64,000 nucleotides of DNA from assembly GCA_017502465.1 (NCBI GenBank), contig JAFVUY010000050.1, forward strand, positions 40,874 through 104,873, in the 5' to 3' direction. Source of the stretch: Bacilli bacterium. Lineage in GTDB: Bacteria; Bacillota_I; Bacilli_A; RFN20; CAG-826. Every line of letters begins with the position of its first letter. Position 1 is the first letter of the stretch. This document shows positions 36,671 through 46,379 of the stretch, one piece after another. The translations under genes were made by a program, and so were the position numbers. Below the pieces are notes generated by a model. It saw only the letters and a program-made list of their open reading frames with translations, was not told the origin of the DNA and searched no databases.

Positions 36671-37348
36671 ATGGGTCAAAAAGTAAATCCAGTTGGTATG
36701 AGAATTGGCGTCAATCGTGATTGGAATTCACGTTGGTACGCAAATGATCAAGAATACCACGTCTTCTTAAATGAAGATATTAAGATTCGTTCTTATCTTG
36801 AAAGTGTTCTTAAAGAAGCTTTACTCTCTCACGTTGAAATCGAAAGAAGTAAAACAGACAAAGGATACAACGTTGTTGTTCAAATCTTCGTTGTTAGACC
36901 AGGCGTTGTCCTCGGCCAAGAAGGTAAAAACATCAACAACATCAAAAAACAATTAACTAAATTAGTTAAAAACGCAACAGTTAGAGTTGATGTCGTCGAA
37001 GTCAAAAATCCAGATTTAGACGCTCACTTAGTTGCTCAATCAATCTGTGCTCAATTAGAAGCAAGAGCATCCTTCAGAACAGTTCAAAAGAAAGCTATCC
37101 AAAGAGTTAGAAAAGCTGGCGCTAAAGGATGTAGAACACTCATCTCCGGTCGTTTAGGCGGCGCAGATATCGCTAGAGGCGAAGGTTATAAAGAAGGTGT
37201 TATCCCTCTTCATACCTTAAGAAGTGATATCGACTACGCACACTGCGAAGCTGCTACAACATATGGCCGTTTAGGTGTTAAAGTTTGGATCTGCCGTGGC
37301 GAAATTCGTCCAGTTTCTAAAAAAGCAAAAGAAGCGAAAGGAGAATAG
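36671..37348 (+). CDS. rpsC: ribosomal protein S3
   Basis: 225 aa. [14 protein letters not shown] start, KH domain ([20 protein letters not shown]) and C-terminal [20 protein letters not shown]3 forms part of the mRNA entry channel. A frame reaching back to 36623 overlaps rplV; AGGAGGGAG before 36671 decides the start. Confidence 0.98.
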   Translation: MGQKVNPVGMRIGVNRDWNSRWYANDQEYHVFLNEDIKIRSYLESVLKEALLSHVEIERSKTDKGYNVVVQIFVVRPGVVLGQEGKNINNIKKQLTKLVKNATVRVDVVEVKNPDLDAHLVAQSICAQLEARASFRTVQKKAIQRVRKAGAKGCRTLISGRLGGADIARGEGYKEGVIPLHTLRSDIDYAHCEAATTYGRLGVKVWICRGEIRPVSKKAKEAKGE

Positions 37349-37350
37349 CC

Positions 37351-37764
37351 ATGTTACAACCAAAAAGAGTTAAATACAGAAGACCACATATCCTTAAATA
37401 TGAAGGTCACTCAAAAGGTGGCACAACCGTTAGCTTCGGTGAATACGGTCTTGAAGCCTTAGAAGGTAACTGGGTAACAGCACGTCAAATTGAATCTGCA
37501 CGTATGGTTCTCTCCCGTTACACAAAAAGAAGCGGTCAAGTTTATATCCGCATCTTCCCACATTTAGCAAAAACTAAAAAACCTGCAGAAGTTCGTATGG
37601 GTTCCGGTAAAGGTTCACCAGAAGAATGGGTCGCAGTCGTTAAACAAGGACGCATCATGTTTGAAATCGGCGGTGTCCAAGAAGAAATCGCCAGAGAAGC
37701 ATTAAGATTAGCATCTTATAAGCTCCCACTCAAATGCCGCGTCGTTAGCAAGAAAGGAGCGTAA
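37351..37764 (+). CDS. rplP: ribosomal protein L16
   Basis: 137 aa, standard. [13 protein letters not shown] start, [19 protein letters not shown] and the [16 protein letters not shown] motif. Lies near the A-site of the 50S. It starts two bases after the rpsC stop, with GAAAGGAG inside the rpsC end as ribosome site. Confidence 0.98.
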   Translation: MLQPKRVKYRRPHILKYEGHSKGGTTVSFGEYGLEALEGNWVTARQIESARMVLSRYTKRSGQVYIRIFPHLAKTKKPAEVRMGSGKGSPEEWVAVVKQGRIMFEIGGVQEEIAREALRLASYKLPLKCRVVSKKGA

Positions 37765-37769
37765 TTAAT

Positions 37770-37967
37770 ATGAAAATTAGTGAAGTTAGAGAAATTCCAA
37801 CAAGCGAATTACAAGAAAAATTATATGCGCTCAAAGAAAACTTGTTCGAACTCCGCAGAAAGAAAGCTGTTGGTGCCCTCGAACACGGTGAAGAAGTCAC
37901 AAGAGTTCGTAAAGATATCGCAAGAGTCTTATTAGTTCTTCGCGAAAGAGAACTCGCTGGTAAATAA
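37770..37967 (+). CDS. rpmC: ribosomal protein L29
   Basis: 65 aa. Two-helix protein with ELQEKLYALKENLFELRRKKAVG; tunnel-exit neighbour of L23. AAAGGAG lies within the end of rplP. Confidence 0.97.
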   Translation: MKISEVREIPTSELQEKLYALKENLFELRRKKAVGALEHGEEVTRVRKDIARVLLVLRERELAGK

Positions 37968-37984
37968 TAAGGAGGAAATTGTAA

Positions 37985-38314
37985 ATGGAAAATGTTAGAA
38001 CAGTAGCTACTCGTCGTACAATCCAAGGTGTCGTTGTTAGCGATAAAAACGATAAGACAATTGTCGTCCTTGTTGAAACCTACAAAAGACACACCAAATA
38101 TGGAAAACGTGTTAAATATGGTAAAAAATATTACGCACACGACGAAGCAAACCAAGCACACGTCGGTGACACAGTTACCATCATGGAAACACGCCCATTA
38201 AGTGCATTAAAAAGATTCAGACTCGTTTCAGTTGATAAATTAGCAGTTGAAACAGTTGAAGTTAAAGAAGAAACAGTTGAAACCGCAACTGAAGAAGTCA
38301 AGGAGGCTGAATAG
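37985..38314 (+). CDS. rpsQ: ribosomal protein S17 with acidic tail
   Basis: 109 aa against a usual ~85. The core [19 protein letters not shown] ... [24 protein letters not shown] is typical of this 16S-binding OB-fold protein. The last ~22 residues ([22 protein letters not shown] region) are an acidic low-complexity tail. AAGGAGG before the ATG. Confidence 0.97.
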   Translation: MENVRTVATRRTIQGVVVSDKNDKTIVVLVETYKRHTKYGKRVKYGKKYYAHDEANQAHVGDTVTIMETRPLSALKRFRLVSVDKLAVETVEVKEETVETATEEVKEAE

Positions 38315-38316
38315 TT

Positions 38317-38694
38317 ATGATCCATCGCGAAACTAACTTAAACGTCGCTGATAATTCAGGTGCTAAATCCGTTAGAGCATTCAACCTCTTCGGTGGTTCC
38401 TTCCGTAAATATTCTTCAGTCGGCGATGTCATTCTTTGCGCAGTCAAAGATGCTATCCCAAACGGCAAAGTCAAAAAAGGTGATGTCGTTAGAGCTGTTA
38501 TCGTCAGAACAAAATACGCAATCAATAGACCAGATGGTTCTACAATTGCCTTCGATGATAACGCAGTCGTCATTGTTAATGATGAAAATAACCCAGTCGG
38601 TACACGTGTCTTCGGACCTGTCGCCCGTGAGTTAAGAGAAAAAGGTGTTGAAGGATTTATGAAAATCGTCTCTTTAGCACCAGAAGTGTTATAA
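38317..38694 (+). CDS. rplN: ribosomal protein L14
   Basis: 125 aa. [20 protein letters not shown] start and [14 protein letters not shown] end. Contacts the small subunit at an inter-subunit bridge. AAGGAGG is in the rpsQ end. Confidence 0.98.
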   Translation: MIHRETNLNVADNSGAKSVRAFNLFGGSFRKYSSVGDVILCAVKDAIPNGKVKKGDVVRAVIVRTKYAINRPDGSTIAFDDNAVVIVNDENNPVGTRVFGPVARELREKGVEGFMKIVSLAPEVL

Positions 38695-38708
38695 GGAGGA
38701 AATAGACT

Positions 38709-39014
38709 ATGAACCTATTAAAAGGAGACAAAGTCATCGTTATTAGCGGCGCTGATAAGGGTAAAGTAGGCGTTATTCAAAGAGTCTACCCAAAACTCAA
38801 TAAAGTTGTCGTTGAAAACGTTAACGTCCACAAAAAACACAAAAAACCAACACAAGCCAATCCTGAAGGCTCCATCGTTGAGATTTATGCTCCAATCGAT
38901 GCAAGTAACGTTATGATCGTCGATCCAAAAACCAAAAAAGGTACAAGAATCGGACATAAAGTTGTCAAAGGTAAAAAAGTCCGCGTTACAAAAGCAAGCG
39001 GAACAGTGTTATAG
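38709..39014 (+). CDS. rplX: ribosomal protein L24
   Basis: 101 aa with the KOW motif near the start ([19 protein letters not shown]). Early 50S assembly protein. AAGGAGG before the ATG. Confidence 0.97.
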   Translation: MNLLKGDKVIVISGADKGKVGVIQRVYPKLNKVVVENVNVHKKHKKPTQANPEGSIVEIYAPIDASNVMIVDPKTKKGTRIGHKVVKGKKVRVTKASGTVL

Positions 39015-39027
39015 GAGGTAATTAGTA

Positions 39028-39734
39028 ATGGCAGAAGAAAAGAAAACAACCGGTACTAAAAAAACTACTAGCACTGGTACAAAGAAAACAACAACTACTA
39101 AAAAAGTAGCAGCAGTTGAAACACCTGTCGAAACACCTGTTGAAACAGCTCCAAAAGCTAAAAAAGCTACAAAGAAAGCTCTTCCACAAGGTGCTGCAAA
39201 CCGTTTAAAAGACAAATACAACACAGTTGTCAAACCAGCATTACTTGAAAAATATCACTATTCTTCAGTTATGCAAATCCCAGCTGTTAACAAAATCGTC
39301 ATTAATATCGGTGTCGGTGATGCAACTCAAGATTCCAAACGCTTAGAACAAGCTGTTAACGAATTAACATTAATCGCTGGTCAAAAACCAGTCATTACAA
39401 AAGCGAAAAAATCTATCGCTTCATTCAAACTCCGTGAAGGTCAAGAAATCGGATGTAAAGTTACATTAAGAGGCGTCAGAATGTATGAATTCCTCGATAA
39501 ATTAATTTCCATCTCACTTCCACGTGTTCACGACTTCCGTGGTGTTAGCCGCAACGCCTTCGATGGCCGTGGTAATTACACCTTAGGTATCAAAGAACAA
39601 TCAATCTTCCCAGAATCGAATACGATAAGATTACAAAAATTCGTGGTATGGACATCGTTATTGTCACTACCGCAACAACAGATGAAGAAGCATTTACCTT
39701 ATTAGAATTATTAGGTATGCCATTCCAACGCTAG
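39028..39734 (+). CDS. rplE: ribosomal protein L5 with N-terminal extension and an apparent one-base frameshift
   Basis: L5 binds 5S rRNA in the central protuberance. The first ~50 residues ([18 protein letters not shown] ... [21 protein letters not shown]) form a Lys/Thr-rich extension like that on L22. The core runs normally to SIFPE at ~39615. There the frame as given continues to an unrelated end at 39705. Shifting back one base (GAA, then ATC GAA TAC GAT) restores the expected L5 end [17 protein letters not shown] ... LLGMPFQR, stopping at 39734. A missing A in GAAATC is the likely cause: a sequencing or assembly error, or a true mutation. No slippery heptamer is present. Confidence 0.9.
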
Positions 39735-39751
39735 AGAAAGGAGTCTAAAAC

Positions 39752-39937
39752 ATGGCAAAAACAAGTAAGAAAATTCGTTGTGCTCGTCCACAAAAATTCA
39801 AAGTACGCGAATACACACGTTGCGAACGTTGCGGACGTCCTCACTCAGTGTATTCAAAATTCCATCTTTGCAGAATTTGCCTTCGCGAATTAGCGTATAA
39901 AGGTGAAATTCCAGGCTTAAAGAAATCATCATGGTAA
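39752..39937 (+). CDS. rpsZ: ribosomal protein S14, zinc-binding type
   Basis: 61 aa, the short Firmicutes form. The zinc knuckles are Cys-x2-Cys (CERCG) and, twelve residues later, CRIC. C-terminal [22 protein letters not shown] before the ATG. Confidence 0.98.
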   Translation: MAKTSKKIRCARPQKFKVREYTRCERCGRPHSVYSKFHLCRICLRELAYKGEIPGLKKSSW

Positions 39938-39955
39938 TAGGAGGTAAATATAGTT

Positions 39956-40348
39956 ATGATGTCTGATCCAATCGCGGATATGCTTACAAGAATCCGTAAT
40001 GCAAACGCTCTCAAACACGAATCTGTTAAAATGCCTTCTTCCAAGATGAAAGTCGAAATCGCAAAGATTCTTAAAGAAGAAGGATTCATCGTTGACTACA
40101 AAGTTAATGGTGATGTCAAAAAAGAATTAACAATCTCCTTAAAATATGCAGAAGATGGCACACGTGTCATCACCAATCTTAAGAAGATTTCTAAACCAGG
40201 TCTCCGCGTTAACGTTTCCTGTGAGAAACTCCCACGCGTCTTAAAAGGCTTAGGTATCGCAATCATTTCCACAAGCCAAGGTGTTATGACTGACGCAAAA
40301 GCAAGAACACTCGGTATCGGTGGTGAAGTGATCGCATTCATTTGGTAG
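39956..40348 (+). CDS. rpsH: ribosomal protein S8
   Basis: 130 aa. [14 protein letters not shown] start; the C-terminal [26 protein letters not shown] is the family end. Binds 16S rRNA centrally and in many bacteria represses the spc operon. Two consecutive ATGs (39956 and 39959); AGGAGG lies upstream of both. Confidence 0.97.
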   Translation: MMSDPIADMLTRIRNANALKHESVKMPSSKMKVEIAKILKEEGFIVDYKVNGDVKKELTISLKYAEDGTRVITNLKKISKPGLRVNVSCEKLPRVLKGLGIAIISTSQGVMTDAKARTLGIGGEVIAFIW

Positions 40349-40359
40349 GAGGATAATTT

Positions 40360-40908
40360 ATGTCACGTATTGGAAATAAACAAGTCGTCTTACCAGCAGG
40401 TGTTACAGTTAATGTTAATGGTAATGTCGCTACAGTTACTGGTCCAAAAGGTAGCTTAGATGTCGTTATCAACGAAGGCATTACATTACACCAAGAAGGT
40501 GAAGTTGTCACCTTCACTCGTGCAAACGAAAAGAAACAAACAAAACAAAATCACGGCACAACACGCGCTAACTTCTATAACGCAGTTGTCGGTGTCCATG
40601 AAGGCTATAAGAAAACCCTTGAATTAAAAGGTATCGGTTATAAAGCCATCATGAAAGGTACAGCGGTTGAAATTTGGGCAGGTTACTCCCACACAACTGT
40701 TATCAATCCAGAACCAGGTGTCACAATTACATGTGTATCCGCAACTGAAATTGATGTTACAGGTATTTCAAAACAAGCCGTTGGACAAACAGCCGCTCTT
40801 ATCCGCGGAGTGAGACCACCAGAACCATACTTAGGTAAAGGTATTCGTTACAAAGGCGAATATGTCGCACTCAAAGAAGGTAAGAAAGCCGGTTCCGGTA
40901 AAAAGTAG
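40360..40908 (+). CDS. rplF: ribosomal protein L6
   Basis: 182 aa. MSRIGNKQVVLPAGV start and the C-terminal RPPEPYLGKGIRYKGE motif. Sits near the factor-binding region of the 50S. AGGAGG before the ATG. Confidence 0.98.
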   Translation: MSRIGNKQVVLPAGVTVNVNGNVATVTGPKGSLDVVINEGITLHQEGEVVTFTRANEKKQTKQNHGTTRANFYNAVVGVHEGYKKTLELKGIGYKAIMKGTAVEIWAGYSHTTVINPEPGVTITCVSATEIDVTGISKQAVGQTAALIRGVRPPEPYLGKGIRYKGEYVALKEGKKAGSGKK

Positions 40909-40928
40909 TAGAAAGGAGACAATAAACT

Positions 40929-41285
40929 ATGATCACAAAGAAATCCAAAAATATCTCACGTGTCAGACGTCACGCCCGTGTCAGAAGCAAAGTTTCTGGT
41001 ACAGCATTACGCCCAAGATTATGTGTCTTCCGTTCTAACGCTAATATCGAAGCACAAATCATTGACGATGTCGCACAAACAACACTCGTCTCATCCAGCT
41101 CAATCGCTTTACATTTAGAAAACGGTGGCAACGTTGAAGCTGCCGCAACTATCGGTAAAGATATCGCAGAAAAAGCCTTAGCAAAAGGTATTGATACAGT
41201 CGTATTTGACCGTTCCGGTTATATTTATCACGGCCGTGTTAAAGCACTTGCTGAAGCAGCTCGTGAAGCTGGCTTAAAATTCTAA
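40929..41285 (+). CDS. rplR: ribosomal protein L18
   Basis: 118 aa. [21 protein letters not shown] and the end [26 protein letters not shown] mark this 5S rRNA-binding protein. AAAGGAG before the ATG. Confidence 0.98.
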   Translation: MITKKSKNISRVRRHARVRSKVSGTALRPRLCVFRSNANIEAQIIDDVAQTTLVSSSSIALHLENGGNVEAAATIGKDIAEKALAKGIDTVVFDRSGYIYHGRVKALAEAAREAGLKF

Positions 41286-41301
41286 TTAAGGAGAAGTTAA
41301 A

Positions 41302-41916
41302 ATGGAAGAAAATAAAGTTATTGAAACTGTTGAAGAAACAGCTGCTCCAGCAGAAACTGCTCCTGCTACACATGAAAGACATGACAGACGCCCAAGAGGC
41401 GACCGTAAAGGTGGCCCAAGACGTAACGATAGAAGAGGTCGCGAACCAGAAGTTAAAGAATTCGAAGAAAGAGTCGTATTCATTAACCGCGTCTCTAAAA
41501 CCGTTAAAGGTGGTCGTCGTATGAAATTCACCGCTTTAGTTGTCGTCGGTGATAGAAAAGGTAGATATGGCTTTGCTTTAGGTAAAGCTGCAGAAGTACC
41601 AGATGCTATCAAAAAAGCAACTGAAGCCGCTAAAAAGAACATTCACCATATTAAATTAGTCAAAGGTAAAACACTTTCACACGAAGTCGTTGGACAATTT
41701 GGCGCGTGCAATGTTTACTTAAAACCAGCCCCTGAAGGTACCGGTGTTATCGCTGGTGGCCCTGTCAGAGCTATCTTAGAACTCGCTGGTGTTGCTAACG
41801 TTTGCTCCAAAGTTTACGGTAGCCGTGCTCCAATCAATGTTATTAGAGCTACAAGCCAAGGTTTAGATAGCCTCAAGAGCTACAAAGAGATGAAAGTCCT
41901 TCGTGGCAAAGAATAG
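41302..41916 (+). CDS. rpsE: ribosomal protein S5 with charged N-terminal extension
   Basis: 204 aa against a usual ~166. The S5 core begins near residue 50 ([23 protein letters not shown]) and includes [17 protein letters not shown]. The extension has an acidic part ([16 protein letters not shown]) and an Arg/Gly/Asp-rich part ([19 protein letters not shown]). AAGGAG before the ATG. The next gene is rplO; the usual rpmD between them is missing. Confidence 0.97.
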   Translation: MEENKVIETVEETAAPAETAPATHERHDRRPRGDRKGGPRRNDRRGREPEVKEFEERVVFINRVSKTVKGGRRMKFTALVVVGDRKGRYGFALGKAAEVPDAIKKATEAAKKNIHHIKLVKGKTLSHEVVGQFGACNVYLKPAPEGTGVIAGGPVRAILELAGVANVCSKVYGSRAPINVIRATSQGLDSLKSYKEMKVLRGKE

Positions 41917-41956
41917 TTGTTTACTATAACCAAAATTTATTAGGGAGGTATAACAC

Positions 41957-42397
41957 ATGAAATTGCATGAACTTCAATATAGTGAAGGCGCTCGTAAAGC
42001 TCACTACCGTAAAGGCCGTGGTATTGGATCTGGCAATGGCAAAACAGCCGGTGCTGGTCACAAAGGTCAAAACGCACGTAGTGGCGGCGGTGTCCGTTTA
42101 GGCTTTGAAGGTGGTCAATTACCATTATTCAGACGCTTACCAAAACGTGGATTCAAGAACGTCAATCATATTACATATGCAACTATCAACGTTTCCGTTT
42201 TAAATCGTTATGAAAACGGTACAGTTGTTAATCCAGCATTATTAAAAGAAGATGGTATTCTCACAAAAGAATATGATGGTTTAAAAGTTTTAGGCAACGG
42301 CAAACTTGAAAAAAGTTTAACAGTCCAAGCCCATAAATTTTCAAAAACTGCTGAAGAAGCTATCTTAGCTGCTGGCGGTAAAGTTGAGGTTATTTAA
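41957..42397 (+). CDS. rplO: ribosomal protein L15
   Basis: 146 aa. [37 protein letters not shown] start is diagnostic. GGGAGG lies ten bases before the ATG. The 40-nt gap after rpsE is too short to hold rpmD. Confidence 0.98.
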   Translation: MKLHELQYSEGARKAHYRKGRGIGSGNGKTAGAGHKGQNARSGGGVRLGFEGGQLPLFRRLPKRGFKNVNHITYATINVSVLNRYENGTVVNPALLKEDGILTKEYDGLKVLGNGKLEKSLTVQAHKFSKTAEEAILAAGGKVEVI

Positions 42398-42399
42398 TT

Positions 42400-43767
42400 A
42401 TGAAAAAAGTCGTCTCAATCCTAAAAAATAAAGAAATCATGAATCGTATCATGTTTACGATTCTTATCCTCTTTATCTTCCGGATTGGTGCGCAAATTAC
42501 GGTTCCTGGCGTTAAGCCTGCTGAAAGCTTAAATGAATATCTTCAAGGTAATAATGCCTTGTCGCTTATGAACCTATTAGGTGGTGGAACACTTCAAACG
42601 TTCTCAATCTTCGCGCTAGGTGTAAGTCCGTACATCACTGCACAAATTATCGTTTCTTTATTAGCGACTGACGTCTTACCAGCTCTTAGTGAGCTCAAAC
42701 GTCAAGGCCAATACGGAAGAAAGAAAATGGAACTTGCAACCCGTTACCTAACATTAATGTTAGGCGCGGTCCAAGCCTATGGTATTATCCAAACCATGAG
42801 AAGTGGTGGAAATGAATTAATCACATTCACCATGAATGATAACTGGTTAACATATATCTACATCGTTATTGTTATGTTATCTGGTTCAATGCTTGTCATG
42901 TGGTTAGGTGACCAAATCTCTGTTAAGGGAATTGGTAATGGTATCTCAATGATTATCTTTGCAGGTATCGTTAGCTCCTTACCATCACAAATGATGACAG
43001 CTTATGGAACATGGGTTCAAACCGCACTTGGAACTGGAAAAGAACTCACTGGTATCTTCCAATTCCTCTTATACGTGTTTGCATACTTATTAATCATTGC
43101 CTTCGTTACATTCATCGAATTATCGAAGAGAAAAATTCCTGTTCAACACTCAGGAAAATCTGGAGGCCAAACCCAATCAATGGCAAAAGCTTCCTTCTTA
43201 CCAATTAAGATTAACTCCGCTGGTGTTATTCCTGTAATCTTCGCTAGCTCAATCTTAATGGCACCAAGTGTTATCGCAGCATTCATTGATCCAAATGCCG
43301 CTAATGGTGGTTGGACAAATATCTTCAACATTTCAGCATTATATGAAATGCCTTGGTTCAATGGAGGAAAATGGTATATGCCATGGGGATTATTAATCTA
43401 TATCGTCCTCATCGTCGCATTCACCTTCTTCTATGCGAATATTCAAATTAATCCACAACAACTCGCGGAAAATTTCCAAAAGAACGGAAGTTACATTCCT
43501 GGTATTCGTCCTGGTAATGAAACTGAAAGATATGTCAGAAAAGTCCTCAATAGAGTTACAGTTCTTGGCGCATTATCTCTCGTCTTCATTGCTGCCCTTC
43601 CACCAATTCTTACAATGACTGGTGTATTCGGACAAAACACTAACCTTGCATTAGGTGGAACAGGTATGATTATCGTTGTTGGTGTTGCATTAGAACTCAG
43701 CAACCAAATCGATGGCTTACTTGCGGGTAAATCATTCGAACAAGTTGTTGCCGATGGAGGCAGATAG
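42400..43767 (+). CDS. secY: SecY, protein-conducting channel subunit
   Basis: 455 aa with ten membrane helices. Family motifs: LFIFRIGAQITVPGV in TM1, GVSPYITAQIIVSLL in TM2b, and the cytoplasmic SecA-contact loops. It starts two bases after the rplO stop without its own ribosome site, so translation is probably coupled. Partner of SecA and SecG encoded earlier in the window. Confidence 0.98.
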   Translation: MKKVVSILKNKEIMNRIMFTILILFIFRIGAQITVPGVKPAESLNEYLQGNNALSLMNLLGGGTLQTFSIFALGVSPYITAQIIVSLLATDVLPALSELKRQGQYGRKKMELATRYLTLMLGAVQAYGIIQTMRSGGNELITFTMNDNWLTYIYIVIVMLSGSMLVMWLGDQISVKGIGNGISMIIFAGIVSSLPSQMMTAYGTWVQTALGTGKELTGIFQFLLYVFAYLLIIAFVTFIELSKRKIPVQHSGKSGGQTQSMAKASFLPIKINSAGVIPVIFASSILMAPSVIAAFIDPNAANGGWTNIFNISALYEMPWFNGGKWYMPWGLLIYIVLIVAFTFFYANIQINPQQLAENFQKNGSYIPGIRPGNETERYVRKVLNRVTVLGALSLVFIAALPPILTMTGVFGQNTNLALGGTGMIIVVGVALELSNQIDGLLAGKSFEQVVADGGR

Positions 43768-43770
43768 GGA

Positions 43771-44421
43771 ATGATTAAAAATATCATTCTCATGGGCCCT
43801 CCAGGCGCGGGTAAAGGCACGCTCGCGAAAATGCTTCTTAAAGAATATGATTTAGTTCATATTTCTACAGGAGACATGTTTAGAGAAGCAATGAAAGCTA
43901 AAACCGAACTTGGTATCTTAGCCGATTCATATATCTCTAAAGGACATTTAGTGCCAGACGAAGTGACAATTGCTCTCGTCAAAGAACGTCTTTCAAGAGA
44001 AGACACATTAAAAGGATTTCTATTAGACGGTTTTCCAAGAACTCTTCCACAAGCGGAAGCACTTGAAAAAATCGCAATAGAAATATCCCGTCCAATCGAG
44101 GCGGTCATCAACCTCGAATGTGACCAAAAAGAACTTATAAGAAGAATTTCTGGTCGTCGTGTTTGTAAAGTGTGCGGTGCACCTTACCATATCGATACCT
44201 TAAAACCAAAAGTTGACGGTATTTGTGATACTTGTGGCGGTCCACTTTATCAAAGAAACGATGATAACGAAGAAAGCTTAAAAGTTCGTTTACAACATTA
44301 CGTCGTAGACACTAAACCATTAATTGATTATTACGAAGACCGCAATCTTCTAGTCAACTTTAATTCATTAGTCGCTCTAGATGTATTATTCGATGAAATC
44401 TCTTCATTTTTGAAAAAGTAA
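43771..44421 (+). CDS. adk: adenylate kinase with zinc lid
   Basis: 216 aa. P-loop GPPGAGKGT (~9-17), DGFPRTLPQA, and a long lid with Cys-x2-Cys pairs (CKVCGAPYH ... CDTCGGPLYQRNDDNE) that bind zinc, as in Gram-positive enzymes. Keeps ATP, ADP and AMP in balance. Follows secY as usual in Firmicutes. Confidence 0.98.
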   Translation: MIKNIILMGPPGAGKGTLAKMLLKEYDLVHISTGDMFREAMKAKTELGILADSYISKGHLVPDEVTIALVKERLSREDTLKGFLLDGFPRTLPQAEALEKIAIEISRPIEAVINLECDQKELIRRISGRRVCKVCGAPYHIDTLKPKVDGICDTCGGPLYQRNDDNEESLKVRLQHYVVDTKPLIDYYEDRNLLVNFNSLVALDVLFDEISSFLKK

Positions 44422-44427
44422 ATTTAT

Positions 44428-45174
44428 ATGATTATTGTCAAGTCAACAAGGGAAATTGAATTAATGAGAGTTGCCTGTAAGGTAATCGCTAAAGTATTTA
44501 ACGATATCAAACCTTATATTAAACCAGGTATCTCCACTCTTGAAATCTCTAATATTGCAGAAAAAATCATTCTTGATAATGACTGCACACCAACCTTTAA
44601 AGGTTATGGAGGATTCCAAGGGGCAATATGTGTTTCAGTTAATGAGACATTAGTTCACGGTATCCCATCATCTAAAATTATTCTTAGAGAAGGTGATATT
44701 GTCTCCCTTGATGTCGGGGCAACATATAAAGGTTATTGCGGAGACGCTTGTCGCACCTATTTAGTCGGAACAGTTAATAGTGAAGCTAAAAGACTAGTAG
44801 AAGAAACAGAAAACAGTTTCTTTGAAGCGGTTAAGGTTATTAAACCAGGCGCGACAGTTGGTGATATATCTAACGCAATTCAAAAATATTGTGAGAGTAG
44901 AGGTTATTCCCTTCCAAGAGAATTTACAGGTCACGGTGTCGGAAGACATCTACATGAAGATCCAAGTATTCCAAACGTCGGAAATCCTCGAACTGGAGCC
45001 ATACTTCGAGCAGGAATGACACTTGCTATTGAGCCAATGGTGGCTATGGGGCGTCCAGATACTAGAACTCTCTCTGATGGCTGGACAGTCAAAATGAGAG
45101 ACGGTAAACTTAGCGCCCATTATGAAAACACAGTTGTTGTTACCGAAGATGGTTATGAAATATTAACAATGTAA
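44428..45174 (+). CDS. map: methionine aminopeptidase type I
   Basis: 248 aa. The five metal ligands are in place: two Asp in [18 protein letters not shown], His in [12 protein letters not shown], Glu in TLAIEPM, Glu in [12 protein letters not shown]; the substrate His is in VHGIP. Removes initiator Met from nascent chains. No clear ribosome site; six bases after adk. Confidence 0.97.
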   Translation: MIIVKSTREIELMRVACKVIAKVFNDIKPYIKPGISTLEISNIAEKIILDNDCTPTFKGYGGFQGAICVSVNETLVHGIPSSKIILREGDIVSLDVGATYKGYCGDACRTYLVGTVNSEAKRLVEETENSFFEAVKVIKPGATVGDISNAIQKYCESRGYSLPREFTGHGVGRHLHEDPSIPNVGNPRTGAILRAGMTLAIEPMVAMGRPDTRTLSDGWTVKMRDGKLSAHYENTVVVTEDGYEILTM

Positions 45175-45187
45175 AAGGAGAGAACAT

Positions 45188-45406
45188 ATGTCAAAACAAG
45201 ACGTCATCGAAGTTCAGGCGGTCGTTACCGAGACTTTACCAAACGCGATGTTTAAGGTAAAACTCGAAAACGGCGTTGTAATTCTGGCTACCGTTTCTGG
45301 TAAAATCCGAATGAACTACATTCGCATCCTACCAGGTGATAGAGTTACAGTAGAAATTTCGCCTTATGATTTAACACGGGGCCGTATAACATTCAGATTC
45401 AAATAG
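45188..45406 (+). CDS. infA: translation initiation factor IF-1
   Basis: 72 aa OB-fold protein; [20 protein letters not shown] start and [13 protein letters not shown] end are typical. Blocks the ribosomal A-site during initiation. AAAGGAG before the ATG. Confidence 0.98.
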   Translation: MSKQDVIEVQAVVTETLPNAMFKVKLENGVVILATVSGKIRMNYIRILPGDRVTVEISPYDLTRGRITFRFK

Positions 45407-45428
45407 AATCTATTAGGAGGAAAAAACT

Positions 45429-45542
45429 ATGAAAGTCAGACCTTCAGTCAAACCAATTTGCTCAAAATGCAGAGTCATCAAAAGACATGGCAAAGTCATG
45501 GTCATTTGCCAAGACCCAAAGCATAAGCAAAGACAAGGTTAA
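45429..45542 (+). CDS. rpmJ: ribosomal protein L36
   Basis: 37 aa. [14 protein letters not shown], with zinc ligands Cys11, Cys14, Cys27 and His32. Short, Lys/Arg-rich 50S protein in its usual place between infA and rpsM. AGGAGG before the ATG. Confidence 0.97.
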   Translation: MKVRPSVKPICSKCRVIKRHGKVMVICQDPKHKQRQG

Positions 45543-45558
45543 TAAGGAGGAAAATTAA

Positions 45559-45936
45559 ATGGCACGTATTGTTGGTGTTGATATTCCAAACGATAAGCCA
45601 GTATATGTCTCCCTCACCTACATCTATGGTATTGGAGTTCATACTGCAAGAAAAATCTGTTCAGCTGCAAAAGTTGACGAAACAATCAGAGTTAAAGATT
45701 TAACTGATGATCAATTCTCTGCTATTCGTAACGAATTAGCAAATTATAAATTAGAAGGTGACCTCCGTCGTGAAGTCGCCCTTAATATCAAAAGATTATC
45801 CGAAATCGGATGCTATCGTGGTATTAGACATAGAAGAGGACTTCCAGTCAATGGTCAAAGAACAAAGACTAATGCACGTACCCGCAAAGGTCCAAGAAAA
45901 ACCATTGCTAACAAGAAGTCAGCTTCACAAGGTTAA
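45559..45936 (+). CDS. rpsM: ribosomal protein S13
   Basis: 125 aa. [15 protein letters not shown] start, YIYGIG helix-two-turn-helix region and the basic end [20 protein letters not shown]. Contacts tRNA and the 50S. AAGGAGG before the ATG. Confidence 0.98.
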   Translation: MARIVGVDIPNDKPVYVSLTYIYGIGVHTARKICSAAKVDETIRVKDLTDDQFSAIRNELANYKLEGDLRREVALNIKRLSEIGCYRGIRHRRGLPVNGQRTKTNARTRKGPRKTIANKKSASQG

Positions 45937-45960
45937 TATTGAAAGGAGTTTTAGACGAAT

Positions 45961-46350
45961 ATGGCTACAAAAACAACTACTCGTAAAAAGAAAGTTAAAC
46001 GCTCATATACACGTGGTGTTGCACACATTCACGCTACTTTCAATAACACAATCGTCACAATCTCTGACGAACAAGGTAATGTTATCGCATGGTCCAGCGC
46101 AGGTGCATTAGGCTTTAAAGGTGCGAAAAAATCCACACCATTTGCCGCTCAACAAGCATCTGAAGCAGCCGCGAAAAACGCATATGATCAAGGATTACGT
46201 TCCGTTGACGTTGATGTCAAAGGTCCAGGTCCAGGCCGTGAAGGCGCAATCCGCTCTTTAGCAGTTGCAGGTCTTCAAGTGTTATCCATCACTGATAGCA
46301 CACCAATCCCACATAATGGTTGCCGCCCACCAAAACGCCCAAGAGGCTAA
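45961..46350 (+). CDS. rpsK: ribosomal protein S11
   Basis: 129 aa. [18 protein letters not shown] and the end [18 protein letters not shown]. Platform protein near the E-site. AAAGGAG before the ATG. Confidence 0.98.
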   Translation: MATKTTTRKKKVKRSYTRGVAHIHATFNNTIVTISDEQGNVIAWSSAGALGFKGAKKSTPFAAQQASEAAAKNAYDQGLRSVDVDVKGPGPGREGAIRSLAVAGLQVLSITDSTPIPHNGCRPPKRPRG

Positions 46351-46379
46351 TCGGCTAAAGTAAAAAAGGAGACACAAAA

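Noticed and set aside
39600..39630. Programmed -1 frameshift in rplE
   Set aside because: No slippery heptamer and no following hairpin; a sequence error or mutation is more likely.
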